This document shows, in pieces, positions 8,012 through 16,355 of a stretch of 37,420 nucleotides of DNA (the first letter of the stretch is position 1; each line of letters starts with the position of its first letter). Below the pieces are notes generated by a model that saw only the letters and a list, made by a program, of their open reading frames with translations, made no database searches and had not been told where the DNA came from. The stretch covers positions 1 to 37,420 of the forward strand of contig CAITIQ010000613.1 in NCBI GenBank assembly GCA_903892415.1, written 5' to 3'. This stretch comes from an uncultured delta proteobacterium (GTDB taxonomy: Bacteria; Myxococcota_A; Polyangia; Polyangiales; Polyangiaceae). The position numbers were made by a program, and so were the translations under genes.

Positions 8012-10798
8012 TCACTTGCGGCGGCGACGGAGCCCGACCGCGGCCAGAGCGGCAGCAAGGAAGCTCGCCCCCCAGCCGCTGGTGGGTGAATCAGGAGCGG
8101 CGTTGCAGCCGATGGTGGAGCCGCTGGTATTGCTACCGCCAGCGCCCGAATCGCCGTCGCCCGAGCTGCTTTCATCACCCGAACTGCTCGAAGCTCCGCT
8201 GCCAACCTCTACTCCAGATCCGCTGCCACCTTCGTCGCGACCGCCTTCGTCGCGACCGCCTTCATCGCGACCGCCTTCATCGCGACCGCCTTCGTCGCGA
8301 CCACCCTCAGCGCGACCGCCTTCGCCGCCCGCACCACCTTCGCCGCCCGCACCACCTTCGCCCGGACCGCTTTCATCGCAGGCATCGCCTACGCCGTCGC
8401 CATCCGCATCGGCCTGCCCAGAGTTGGCGTCCATGGGGCAATTGTCTTCGTCGTCAGCCACTCCGTCGTCGTCGTCGTCGTCGTCGCACGCGTCTCCGAC
8501 TTGGTCGCCGTCAGCGTCCTCCTGCCAGGCATTGGCAGTCAAATCGCAGTTGTCCGGACCATCGAGTACCGAGTCGTCATCGTCGTCGGCGTCGCATGCG
8601 TCACCATCGTCATCCGCGTCGTGATCGTCTTGGCCGACGTTCGGTACAGCGACGCAATTGTCGAGGTCATCGACGATCCCATCTGCATCCCAATCTCCTT
8701 CGCAGACGTCCCCAACGCTATCGCTATCAGCGTCGGCTTGGTCGCTGTTGGGCGTGTAGGCGCAGTTATCAGCGACATCAACAATGCTGTCACCATCGTC
8801 ATCCTCGTCGCAGGCGTCACCCAGCTCATCGGCGTCGCGGTTTTGTTGATCGGCGTTCGGCACTGCATCGCAGTTGTCCTCATCGTCAGTGTGCCCGTCG
8901 CCATCGGTGTCTACCTCGCACAGGTCTCCGTAGCCGTCGCCGTCGTGATCCTCCTGACCGATGTTGTGCACCAGGTCGCAGTTGTCCTCGGAGTCGAGCA
9001 GGCCGTCCTCATCGTCATCCTTGTCGCAAGCGTCGCCTTCGGTGTCGTGGTCGGTATCCTCCTGACCAACGTTGGGGAACGCCTGGCAGTTATCACGAAG
9101 GTCGAGCACACCATCATCGTCATCATCGGCATCGCACTCGTCGCCGTAGCCGTCACCGTCTAGGTCTTCTTGGCTGACGTTCTGCACCACGTCGCAATTG
9201 TCGTGGGAATCGAGCACACCATCGCCGTCGTCATCCACGTCGCAAGCGTCGCCGAAGCTGTCGCCATCGGTGTCCTCTTGGTGAATGTTGGAGAAAGCTA
9301 CGCAGTTATCGACGACGTCGAGCACGCCATCGCCGTCATCGTCGTCGTCGCAGGCGTCGCCCTCGCCGTCACTGTTGAGATCGGCCTGATCGACGTTCTG
9401 TACCGCCACGCAGTTATCGAGGTCGTCGATGAGCCCATCGGCGTCGCTGTCTTCCTCGCACACATCGCCCACCCCATCCGAGTCGGCGTCGGCTTGGTCG
9501 CTGTTCGAGACGAGCACGCAGTTATCGGAACCATCGACGTCACCATCACCGTCATCGTCCGAGTCGCAGGCATCCCCCTCGCCATCGCCGTCAGTATTCT
9601 CTTGGTCAGCGTTGGGAAACGCCTGGCAGTTATCGACGACGTCGAGGACGCCATCGCCGTCATCGTCCGGGTCGCAGGCATCCCCTTCGCCGTCGCTGTT
9701 GAGATCGGCCTGATCGACGTTTTGCACCGCCACGCAGTTGTCGAGGTCGTCGATGATCCCGTCGGCGTCGCTATCCCCCTCACACGCATCGCCCACGCCG
9801 TCGGAGTCGGCGTCGGCTTGGTCGCTGTTCAAGACGAGCACGCAGTTATCCGACCCGTCGACGTCACCATCACCGTCATCGTCCGGGTCGCAGGCATCCC
9901 CCTCGCCGTCGCTATTGGTATCGGCCTGCGCCGCGTTCGAGACGTTGACGCAGTTGTCGTTGGGGTCGGGGACGCCGTCGACATCGGCATCGCACCCGCC
10001 GGGGGGACAGACGTTGACGTCGGCGGCGTTCTTGGTGCCATCCTGATCACAATCGCCGAGGAAGGTCTGGAAATTCTGGATCAACTGGTCAGGAGTGTGA
10101 ACACCTGTGGCGGTCCAGACCTCAATGTCATTCACCTGAATCAGGCAGCCTTTGTTGGACACGAAGTCGGTCAAGGCGACCGCAGCCATGACAGGGATAC
10201 TGTTCACGCTGTAGAGCGTGCGCCCCGCCGGCACCGCGGTCAGATTCGCAGTGGCATTGATACCCACGGAGGGGATGTTGTTGGGGGTGGTTCCGATACC
10301 GAACGGGTTGTCGACGCTAAGCGGCGCAGCTTGAGAGACACCCTGCGATCCCGAAATCACGATCGGCGAATTGAGGGCCGCCGCGTGGAGCGTGTTCCAG
10401 CTGGTCTGGCTGGTCACACAGCAACTCCACTCGGCCTGCGCCATGATGCCGCCACCGTTGTTCACGAAGTCGAGCAACGCAGTGCGCTCGTCCACGCCGT
10501 TAGGACCGTTGAAAAAGTCCATCGCCCAGATCGTGTCGAAGGCCGATAGGTCGTTCGGGAAGGTGCTGCTGGTGGTTACCGCGTGCCCTTGCGCAGTCAG
10601 CTTGGAGGACACCGAGGTGATGCCACCGTGCGACTGGCCCCCCGTCCAAACGAGGACGGTATCGGCGCTTGCGACTTGCGACGCTGTGACGCTCGCCAGC
10701 AGAGCAGCAGCCGAAACAAAGCGTGCACCTCCGAGCGGCGGTAGCAACCAAAGCTGTTTCGACGAGATTCTACGGCAGCGGCTTGCGCGCTTATTCAA
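8012..10798 (-). CDS. Secreted protein with flavodoxin/ThuA-like N-terminal domain, 15 thrombospondin type 3 repeats and MYXO-CTERM-like tail
   Basis: A 928-residue surface protein. Order: signal peptide ending about TASQVASA; an N-terminal domain of about 200 residues beginning DTVLVWTGGQSHGG, with AFDTIWAMDFFNG and LLDFVNNGGGIM, reminiscent of the ThuA/glutamine-amidotransferase-like fold; from about 260 to 810, fifteen Asp-rich TSP3 repeats (I counted 15 DNC cores followed by D-x-D-G-D-x-x-G-D-x-C), expected to bind many Ca2+ ions; a Gly/Glu then GGRDE repeat and Ser-rich linker; and finally GCNAAPD, a hydrophobic helix and LRRRRK, a MYXO-CTERM-like sorting tail. The frame is open to an ATG at 10840, but the TTG at 10798 has AGGAGG 5 nt upstream and leads directly into the signal peptide. 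Role probably cell-surface adhesion or structure. Confidence 0.92.
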   Translation of the reverse strand: MNKRASRCRRISSKQLWLLPPLGGARFVSAAALLASVTASQVASADTVLVWTGGQSHGGITSVSSKLTAQGHAVTTSSTFPNDLSAFDTIWAMDFFNGPNGVDERTALLDFVNNGGGIMAQAEWSCCVTSQTSWNTLHAAALNSPIVISGSQGVSQAAPLSVDNPFGIGTTPNNIPSVGINATANLTAVPAGRTLYSVNSIPVMAAVALTDFVSNKGCLIQVNDIEVWTATGVHTPDQLIQNFQTFLGDCDQDGTKNAADVNVCPPGGCDADVDGVPDPNDNCVNVSNAAQADTNSDGEGDACDPDDDGDGDVDGSDNCVLVLNSDQADADSDGVGDACEGDSDADGIIDDLDNCVAVQNVDQADLNSDGEGDACDPDDDGDGVLDVVDNCQAFPNADQENTDGDGEGDACDSDDDGDGDVDGSDNCVLVSNSDQADADSDGVGDVCEEDSDADGLIDDLDNCVAVQNVDQADLNSDGEGDACDDDDDGDGVLDVVDNCVAFSNIHQEDTDGDSFGDACDVDDDGDGVLDSHDNCDVVQNVSQEDLDGDGYGDECDADDDDDGVLDLRDNCQAFPNVGQEDTDHDTEGDACDKDDDEDGLLDSEDNCDLVHNIGQEDHDGDGYGDLCEVDTDGDGHTDDEDNCDAVPNADQQNRDADELGDACDEDDDGDSIVDVADNCAYTPNSDQADADSDSVGDVCEGDWDADGIVDDLDNCVAVPNVGQDDHDADDDGDACDADDDDDSVLDGPDNCDLTANAWQEDADGDQVGDACDDDDDDDGVADDEDNCPMDANSGQADADGDGVGDACDESGPGEGGAGGEGGAGGEGGRAEGGRDEGGRDEGGRDEGGRDEGGRDEGGSGSGVEVGSGASSSSGDESSSGDGDSGAGGSNTSGSTIGCNAAPDSPTSGWGASFLAAALAAVGLRRRRK
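8231..8320. repeat. 15-bp tandem repeat, six copies, encoding GGRDE
   Basis: Six head-to-tail 15-bp units (consensus ttcgtcgcgaccgcc on the plus strand) begin at 8231, 8246, 8261, 8276, 8291 and 8306; the last two have a few substitutions. Related 15-18 bp units rich in cgccgcccgcacc continue to about 8365. On the minus strand they encode GGRDE and GGAGGE units of the linker before the sorting tail. Unit length is a multiple of three, so copy-number change would keep the frame. Confidence 0.9.
9303..9950. repeat. 324-bp tandem super-repeat inside the TSP3 region
   Basis: Two adjacent segments, 9303-9626 and 9627-9950, align at a constant offset of 324 bp. Checked anchors are cagttatcgacgacgtcga at 9303 and 9627, and gacgagcacgcagttatc at 9509 and 9833. 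Each unit encodes 108 residues, that is three successive TSP3 repeats (DGSDNCVLV, DDLDNCVAVQN and DVVDNC types). High identity at silent positions suggests a recent duplication or ongoing gene conversion within the gene. Confidence 0.85.
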
Positions 10799-10803
10799 AG
10801 GAG

Positions 10804-10809
10804 CCTCCT
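10804..10809 (-). promoter_or_regulatory. Perfect Shine-Dalgarno AGGAGG selecting a TTG start
   Basis: On the minus strand AGGAGG is followed by five bases (ctcct) and then TTG at 10798. It is the strongest ribosome site seen in the window and places the start of the TSP3 gene at a non-ATG codon, just ahead of a basic and then hydrophobic signal peptide. Confidence 0.75.
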
Positions 10810-10991
10810 GTGCGGGTCGGCGCAAGACTCTCCAGCGCACAACACCTGAAGCTCAGGACGGGCGCTCAAGCAGCATCCTTAAGAGATGGAGAAGGCGCTG
10901 ACCTCTCCAGCCTGCGGAATCAGCGCCCAGGAGGATTTAGCGTCCGTAGAACTACCTGTCGGAAGGACCTGTCCGCCCAACGTCGAGAGGG

Positions 10992-12560
10992 TCACCTGCC
11001 TGCCAGGTGCCGCTCGATTCTCGATCGCGTCCTTCTCCTCGCAGCGCCGACAATGAGCGCACTGACGCCAAGGAGAGCGAGCCAAGCGTGGTCACGACGC
11101 GACCCTACCGCGCGACAATCGCAGCCACCCTCTTCCCGCTCGTCGAGGTTGCCAGAGCCGGCAGCTGTGGAGTTATTCGTGGTTGGGCTCTCGCCACCAG
11201 TGCCAGCGCCGCCCTCGGCCCCACCGCCGCTACCACCGCCGGCGGCGCCGAGCGTCTTGAGACCATCGTCGAGTTGCCATCCGGGGTTGCGCCCGTCTCC
11301 AGCGTAGGCGCCGCGATGCGTAGCCGCGCCCTTGTCCGTACGGTTGAAGTCCAGATCAAAGTCGACGTCGGTAGTCACCGCGGAAAGGTCGAGCGCCGCG
11401 CCCTGCGCTTGGCCCGGCAACGGGTAGAAGTCCATTTCACCAAGGGTGAGCGATGGGTTTGCGACCACGGCGGCTGCCTCGCTCACGTCGAATACGAGGT
11501 TCTCAAATTCGTTCGTTACCGAGCCGGTGATCCCAGCACCCGCGAAGATCAGATTGCCCGCAACGAAGTCTCCCTCCGACGCCGTAGAACCAAAGGTCAC
11601 CGCCGTATCCGCCGAGTAGAAGGTGTTGTGATAGATGCGCGCACGACGAAGCGGCAGGTCATGGTTGGTCACGCGCAGCGCACCAAAGGCCGCATCGACA
11701 AAAACGTTGTCGTGGATGCTCACGCGCCCCGAGGCTTGCAACAATGATTCACGCGGGTTGTGGAAGAAGAAGTTGCCGACGATTTCGTACTGATTCTCCG
11801 AGCCCGGCCCAGTCACGGGGAAGCCTCCCACGAGCACGTTCGGTCGGTCGCCATCCGGGCTCGGGTCGTCGTTCTTGATGAAGACGTTGTCGCGGATCAC
11901 CGTGCTCGTCACGACGGTTGGTAGCTCGGTCCCCGCTGGCCACGCCGACTGGTACTTGATCTGCATGTTGTAGCCGATGGTGTTCTTCACCAGGTTGCGC
12001 TCGATCAACCCCTCGACGAACGGTTGCGAGCCATCGCTGTTGCCGAGATAGAGCCCGGTCCCCGCTCCGTCGATCACGTTGCCTCGGATCACCCAGCCCC
12101 AGGTCGGGGACTTGGTGGAGATCGCCACCGTCTGCTGCGACCCACCGTGGCCGATGAACAAGCAGTCCTCGATCGTGATGTGGTGAACCACGTTGCTACT
12201 GCCTTTCGCGCTCACGCCGAAGACGCCCGCGGCTCCACCACCATCGATGGTGAGATTGCGCAGCACGAGATGACTCGCATCGACGATCTCAACGGTGTTG
12301 CAACAGGCGTTGGCGGTAAAGCGCGCCGACTTGTCCGCTGGACCTTCGATCACGATGGGCGCGTCGGCAGTGCCTTGCAACCCCACGAGATCCAGATTGC
12401 CGGTGTACGTTCCTGCGGCCAGTGTCAGCGTGCTGCCCGGCGTAAGTGTAGGAACCACGGCCTCGTAGTTGGAAGGGTCTGCATCGACAGCGAGCAGCGT
12501 GCCGCTAGGAATGACCGCCGCGAGCAGGACGAGGAAGGAAGCCGAGCGTCGAAGGTGCAT
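10992..12560 (-). CDS. Secreted right-handed beta-helix protein with MYXO-CTERM sorting tail
   Basis: A 522-residue product. The signal peptide MHLRRSASFLVLLAAVIPSG is followed by a start typical of secreted polysaccharide-lyase-like beta-helices (TLTPGSTLTLAAGTYTGNL, then a strand APIVIEGP). About 300 residues of parallel beta-helix coils follow, with repeats such as LVLRNLTIDGGG, ITIEDCLFIG, WVIRGNVIDG, TVIRDNVFIKN, YEIVGNFFFHN, VSIHDNVFVD and ARIYHNTFYS. After a Gly/Ser/Asn linker, GGCDCRAVGS, a hydrophobic helix and ARRRTRSR form a MYXO-CTERM tail. No lyase catalytic triad can be pinned, so carbohydrate binding or cleavage is inferred from the fold. GGAG lies 5 nt before the ATG. The gene lies 33 bp after the hydrolase gene and 193 bp before the TSP3 gene, all on the minus strand. 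Confidence 0.9.
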   Translation of the reverse strand: MHLRRSASFLVLLAAVIPSGTLLAVDADPSNYEAVVPTLTPGSTLTLAAGTYTGNLDLVGLQGTADAPIVIEGPADKSARFTANACCNTVEIVDASHLVLRNLTIDGGGAAGVFGVSAKGSSNVVHHITIEDCLFIGHGGSQQTVAISTKSPTWGWVIRGNVIDGAGTGLYLGNSDGSQPFVEGLIERNLVKNTIGYNMQIKYQSAWPAGTELPTVVTSTVIRDNVFIKNDDPSPDGDRPNVLVGGFPVTGPGSENQYEIVGNFFFHNPRESLLQASGRVSIHDNVFVDAAFGALRVTNHDLPLRRARIYHNTFYSADTAVTFGSTASEGDFVAGNLIFAGAGITGSVTNEFENLVFDVSEAAAVVANPSLTLGEMDFYPLPGQAQGAALDLSAVTTDVDFDLDFNRTDKGAATHRGAYAGDGRNPGWQLDDGLKTLGAAGGGSGGGAEGGAGTGGESPTTNNSTAAGSGNLDEREEGGCDCRAVGSRRDHAWLALLGVSALIVGAARRRTRSRIERHLAGR

Positions 12561-12593
12561 GTCTCCACGCTAGCAACAGCAGCGCCCTGCGTC

Positions 12594-13583
12594 TCAGCCG
12601 GCCCGCTCGAGCCAGCTCAAGAGCTGCGGCTCAAAGCGTCGTTCGCCGCGTTCACCGAGATCCGCCTCGCTAGCAAAACCGATATGCCCAGCGCGACGAA
12701 GCCACCGAACCTCCAGCGCTGAGCTCGCGCGCGCGAGCGCTGGTTGCACGGTGCTAGCAGGGATCATCGGGTCGTACTCAGCGCCTACGTAAATGGTTGG
12801 AACGGCTAGTTTGGATAAGCGCGGACCAACGCTCTCGCTTGCGTAATACGCCTCCGGACCGTCGAAGCCAAAGCGCTTTGCCACCACCAGGCGATCCCAA
12901 TCGCGCAACGTGCGGGCGCGCTTCACCGCTGCCAGCGGAGACGGCAAGCGGCCGCGTTCAGCCAAGCGAACGGCCATCGCGCACAGGCCACGCAACACGT
13001 GACGTCGATACGGCCAGCGCTTCGTCGCATCGATCGCCACCTGGCCCAGCGCAAGGTCGAGCGGCGAACCAACGGCGGCTACGGCTCGCAAACGAGCATC
13101 CGCATTCGACATGGCCGCATGCAACGCCAGGTGCCCACCGAGCGAAAAGCCTACGAGCCGCAGCTCCGCGTAGCTCGCCAAGGCTGGGCTTGCGCAGACC
13201 GCGGCAAGATCGCTCGCGAGGCCAGCGTGATAAACGTCGTCGCCGAGACCGTCCGAGCCACGCATACCGAGCCGCAACACGTCGTGCCCTCGTTCCCAGG
13301 CAGCCTTGGCGAAGGCGACGACATAGGCGCTTTCAGCGTCGCCGCCGAGCCCGTGAACCGCCACGATGCACGAGCGTCGACCCGCCGAGGAGAGCCGGCC
13401 GCGCAACGGCACGGCGCCGTATTGGGCGTCGGGCACCGCGAGCTCGAACGGAGTGCTGGCCGGGGCCTGCGGCGGACGCAGGCCATACTGCAGGAACGGA
13501 CCGAGCGTGTAGAGATGGCCGAGCAGCGCTGACACGTGCAGTAGTCGAACACAGTTTGCCCGCGCTTTCGCGCCCACACGCAC
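12594..13583 (-). CDS. YheT-like alpha/beta hydrolase
   Basis: A 329-residue alpha/beta hydrolase of the YheT/EMB8 group, probably an esterase or acyltransferase of unknown substrate. Seen: oxyanion region VHGLGGDAES (76-85), the group signature LGMRGSDGLGDDVYHAG (105-121), nucleophile elbow GFSLGG with Ser147, acid Asp271 in AEYDPMIP and His300 in RRAGHIGF. The frame begins with GTG at 13583 directly after an in-frame TAG, leaving little choice; a later GTG (HVSALL) is possible. The N-terminal 40 residues are moderately hydrophobic and may be peripheral to the membrane. It is the first gene of the minus group leading into the beta-helix gene. Confidence 0.9.
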   Translation of the reverse strand: MRVGAKARANCVRLLHVSALLGHLYTLGPFLQYGLRPPQAPASTPFELAVPDAQYGAVPLRGRLSSAGRRSCIVAVHGLGGDAESAYVVAFAKAAWERGHDVLRLGMRGSDGLGDDVYHAGLASDLAAVCASPALASYAELRLVGFSLGGHLALHAAMSNADARLRAVAAVGSPLDLALGQVAIDATKRWPYRRHVLRGLCAMAVRLAERGRLPSPLAAVKRARTLRDWDRLVVAKRFGFDGPEAYYASESVGPRLSKLAVPTIYVGAEYDPMIPASTVQPALARASSALEVRWLRRAGHIGFASEADLGERGERRFEPQLLSWLERAG

Positions 13584-13650
13584 TAGAAAGATCAGACCAA
13601 AGGCGGCGCGAGCATCGAGCGCGAGCTCACCCCTAGGCCTTGGAGAAGAG

Positions 13651-14247
13651 ATGGCTGTACTCGAAGCAGAGAAACTCGATGGAAGCGCCTATCGCTTGAA
13701 AGTGACCGCGCGCGCAAAACAGTTGGTCGACCATGAACCACTGCGGCGCATCGACCTTGGAAACGTGGCGGAGTCACCCAACCTGAGCAAGTTCACCCTC
13801 GCCTATGAGGGACGTGTAGCGCTGGAGATCCGCGATCTGAGAAACCTCGCAGAGCTGCGTATCCTCAGCGTTGGCGTCAGCGAGTTTCCTGACCTCTCGC
13901 AGTGGCCAGACTGCCCCCTCACCGAGCTAAGCCTCAGCATGGACCAGGCCCCGGTTGACCTCAACAAGCTCCAAAGCTGCAGCCAGCTCACGAATTTCAG
14001 CTTGTCCACAAAGGCACGCGAGCTCGACCTTAGCCCGCTCGAAGGCCTGCCCATCGCGAAGCTCGCGCTGGATGTTCGACAACTTGCGGCGATCGACTGG
14101 GCCGCGCTCGCGAGGCTCCCCAAGCTCACCGATCTGGGGGTCACGATGCCCAACGGAGTGACGGTCGACCTCCCATCGCTGACGGCCTTGGACTACAAGA
14201 AGACGAGCGCCGGCTTGTGGAACCTGCTGCGCGACGAGATCGTTTGA
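13651..14247 (+). CDS. Leucine-rich, LRR-like hypothetical protein
   Basis: A 198-residue protein with no signal peptide or membrane helix. Several 20-25 residue segments have the rhythm of leucine-rich repeats: LRNLAELRILSVGVSEFPDL, CPLTELSLSMDQAPVDLNKL, CSQLTNFSLSTKARELDLS, LPIAKLALDVRQLAAI, LPKLTDLGVTMPNGVTVDL. The N-terminal 30 residues look like a short helix-strand cap. Likely a protein-interaction solenoid; no partner identified. GGAGA lies about 6 nt before the ATG. Divergent from the hydrolase gene (67 bp apart), so the two promoters must lie close together. Confidence 0.82.
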   Translation: MAVLEAEKLDGSAYRLKVTARAKQLVDHEPLRRIDLGNVAESPNLSKFTLAYEGRVALEIRDLRNLAELRILSVGVSEFPDLSQWPDCPLTELSLSMDQAPVDLNKLQSCSQLTNFSLSTKARELDLSPLEGLPIAKLALDVRQLAAIDWAALARLPKLTDLGVTMPNGVTVDLPSLTALDYKKTSAGLWNLLRDEIV

Positions 14248-14272
14248 GGCAAGTGCTCGCTCCCAACGGAAC

Positions 14273-15196
14273 TCAACCGCCTAGCGGCAACATCCCGAGC
14301 CAAGGCAACGCCGCTGGCGTGCTCTGCTTCATGCACGACTTGGCTTGTGGACCTTTGGGATCGCAAACCAGGTGCCCGAGCGAAGGACCGTGCTTGGCGC
14401 AGAAGGTTCGCACGTAGGCTTCGGTCTCACCGAAGGAGAACGAGCAGGAATCACCGCCGTTGCAATCGCTCTGCCGGGTGCACTCGTAGCGGTCATTGCC
14501 AGGCGTGGCGTTGAACTCTGGTGAGCCTTCAGCGACGCAGTTACCGCCGCCTGGACCGAGTGCACAGATCGGCTGGTCCTTGGGGCAGCGGACACCGTTC
14601 ACACAGGTGGCCGGGCCCTTGGGTGGCTCGCACACGCCTCCTTGTCCAGGAGCAGCCTCGACGCAGCTCGTACCGTTCGGACACTTCGCCCCATCGAGCT
14701 GACAGAGCTCCCATTGGCACTCGCTCGCGACCTTGGCGCGCGCGACACAGCTCGACGCTGTGTGCATCTGCTGCCAGGTCTTGCAACAGGTTAGGCCGCG
14801 CGCGCAGTCGAGCCCGTCATCGCAGCTGCGCCCTTCGCCGTACTGGTCTGCAGCAGGCGCAACGCAGTGGAACTCACCGTCAAGTTCGGCCGACATGCAC
14901 ACCTCGGCTCCAGCGGTGCAGCGGAGCTCGCCGCAAGCGATGGTGCCCCTCGTTGACCCAGGAGGCACGACACGCGCCGGAGTGGGCGCCGAACCCTCGG
15001 CGCTCGCGGGGACCTCGGCACTCACGCTAGCGACGCTCGTCGCGCTCACCACCGCAGGCGTCGCGCTCGCGCTGCTCGCTGCATCGGCCCGGGAGGAAGC
15101 AGGTGATGAAGCACAGCCCTCCGCCGCAACCACCGCGGCGAACCGGACCACCGCCGATGCAATCGCGCCAACCTTCGCGTAACTCACGAAACCCAC
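14273..15196 (-). CDS. Cys-rich secreted lipoprotein, unknown function
   Basis: A 307-residue product from a GTG at 15196 (another GTG is at 15187). The N-terminus has a hydrophobic segment ending AAEGC (Cys28), a plausible but unusual lipobox, then a Ser/Ala/Val linker to about residue 80. From TIACGELRC on, the protein is Cys-rich with repeated short motifs (CGELRCTAGAEVC, CDDGLDCARGLTCC, CQWELCQLDGAKC, CVNGVRCPKDQPIC, CTRQSDCNGGDSC) like the disulfide-rich repeats common in myxobacterial exported proteins. No enzyme motif. Convergent with the LRR-like gene (25 bp). Confidence 0.8.
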   Translation of the reverse strand: MGFVSYAKVGAIASAVVRFAAVVAAEGCASSPASSRADAASSASATPAVVSATSVASVSAEVPASAEGSAPTPARVVPPGSTRGTIACGELRCTAGAEVCMSAELDGEFHCVAPAADQYGEGRSCDDGLDCARGLTCCKTWQQMHTASSCVARAKVASECQWELCQLDGAKCPNGTSCVEAAPGQGGVCEPPKGPATCVNGVRCPKDQPICALGPGGGNCVAEGSPEFNATPGNDRYECTRQSDCNGGDSCSFSFGETEAYVRTFCAKHGPSLGHLVCDPKGPQAKSCMKQSTPAALPWLGMLPLGG

Positions 15197-15228
15197 GCGG
15201 TCACTTTAACGAGACCGCGCTGGCGAGA

Positions 15229-15741
15229 CTAGCCGCCCCATTGCATGTGAATGACCGCTCCACGGCTATTGGGCTTGATCACATAACGGACCTGCTTTTG
15301 CCCTGAGATCTCGAGCAGCCGCGCGGCAGCAATCGCCAGCGAACGCAGATACCGGCTGGTTGGGTTGGGAGCGTCGGTCAGGTGCAGGTTCGCCGAGGTA
15401 GCCGTGAGCATCTCAGCACGCACCACGCCGATGCTGCGCGCCTTGCTGTACAGCACCGCCGCGCGCTGTACGAGCAGCTCGGCGGTGACGAAGCGAAGCA
15501 ACACCTTCCAAACCCCGCCGAAGGTCGAATCCACGGCCACCACGAGCGCATCGTCATAAAGCTTGTCGGGGTCGAGCCGGGCCTGTTGCGCGACGACGTC
15601 AACGAGGCGCGAGGAGGTGGACATCCGCACCCAGGTGATGGCCTGGGCCTCCTCGATCTCCTGGCGCTCCTCGGTGGTGAGCAGACGCAAAGCAGCCTCG
15701 ACCTGTGCATCGCCCGCGATTTGCCGCAGCGCTTTCCACAT
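15229..15741 (-). CDS. Conserved-looking hypothetical protein
   Basis: About 170 residues from ATG 15741 (a TTG at 15747 would add two). Mostly helical, with no signal peptide and no membrane helix. Segments WVRMSTSSRLVDVVAQQARL, FGGVWKVLLRFVTAELLVQRA and LYSKARSIGVVRAE give it the feel of the helical myxobacterial DUF2378/TIGR02265 family, but I cannot confirm this by eye. The last strand ends YVIKPNSRGAVIHMQW. No good ribosome site is visible. It sits between the Cys-rich lipoprotein and the CbiX gene on the same strand, without an obvious functional link. Confidence 0.72.
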   Translation of the reverse strand: MWKALRQIAGDAQVEAALRLLTTEERQEIEEAQAITWVRMSTSSRLVDVVAQQARLDPDKLYDDALVVAVDSTFGGVWKVLLRFVTAELLVQRAAVLYSKARSIGVVRAEMLTATSANLHLTDAPNPTSRYLRSLAIAAARLLEISGQKQVRYVIKPNSRGAVIHMQWGG

Positions 15742-15828
15742 GTTCAAAAGGAATGCGCCCTTTGCGCACGGCTCGCGGGTCGGATCGATGACTTTCGTTC
15801 AGCCTAAATAGCACTGGAACGCCTGCGG

Positions 15829-16338
15829 CTAGCCGGCTTTCGCCCGCCGAGCGATGGTTGCAAGCAGCAAACTCGCGATCGCGTCCGCGTCAAAAGGCCA
15901 GGCGTAGTGCAGCATGAGGTCGGGGTGATCGCGGCGCAGCGCCTCGAGGGTCTCCGGAATCTCGATCTCCGAGTGAACTCCGCCCTGCGTAAACATCGTC
16001 GGAACCACGTCAATCTCGCGCACACCCTCGGCGTAGAGCTGCTCCACGGCCTGCTCCAACGAGGGCGCGCAGAATTCGTTGAACGCCACCGCCACACGCA
16101 CCCCAGGGCTTGCTCGCCGGACAGCCTCCGCGAGGTTCTCGACGCCCGCAGCGTAAGGGTCCGTCTCTACGCTCCGCGGCCATTGGCGCACTTTGCTGTC
16201 GAGCTCGCGCTCCTCATCACCCATCGGACTGCCGGCGGCGCGCCTGCGGCCCTCGAGCGCCTTCAGTCGCATGACAAGATCTCGCGGCACGTCACTGGGT
16301 GGGGCGCCGTGACCAACTACTACGATCGCTTTCGGCAT
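15829..16338 (-). CDS. cbiX: CbiX/sirohydrochlorin chelatase family protein
   Basis: A 169-residue single-domain class II chelatase that would insert Co2+ or Fe2+ (possibly Ni2+) into a tetrapyrrole such as sirohydrochlorin. Metal-binding His10 lies in VVVGHGAPP and His122 in TQGGVHSEIEIPETL; AFNEFCAPSLEQAVEQL between them is the usual family core. The ATG at 16338 has AAGGGAG 7 nt upstream and lies 17 bp after the stop of the upstream lipoprotein gene; the longer frame back to 16437 would overlap that gene. No other corrin or sirohaem gene is in the window. The SOUL haem-binding gene lies 1.2 kb away, but on the other strand. Confidence 0.88.
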   Translation of the reverse strand: MPKAIVVVGHGAPPSDVPRDLVMRLKALEGRRRAAGSPMGDEERELDSKVRQWPRSVETDPYAAGVENLAEAVRRASPGVRVAVAFNEFCAPSLEQAVEQLYAEGVREIDVVPTMFTQGGVHSEIEIPETLEALRRDHPDLMLHYAWPFDADAIASLLLATIARRAKAG

Positions 16339-16355
16339 ACTCGGCTCCCTTCCGC

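Noticed and set aside
8231..8365. Short tandem array considered as a CRISPR
   Set aside because: Units are 15-18 bp without spacers and lie in frame within a coding linker.
9170..10549. Long plus-strand frame (459 codons) rich in Val, Ile and Ala
   Set aside because: It is the antisense of Asp-rich TSP3 codons (gac/gat read backwards gives gtc/atc). The same holds for 8501-9163. No ribosome site; periodicity follows the minus-strand gene.
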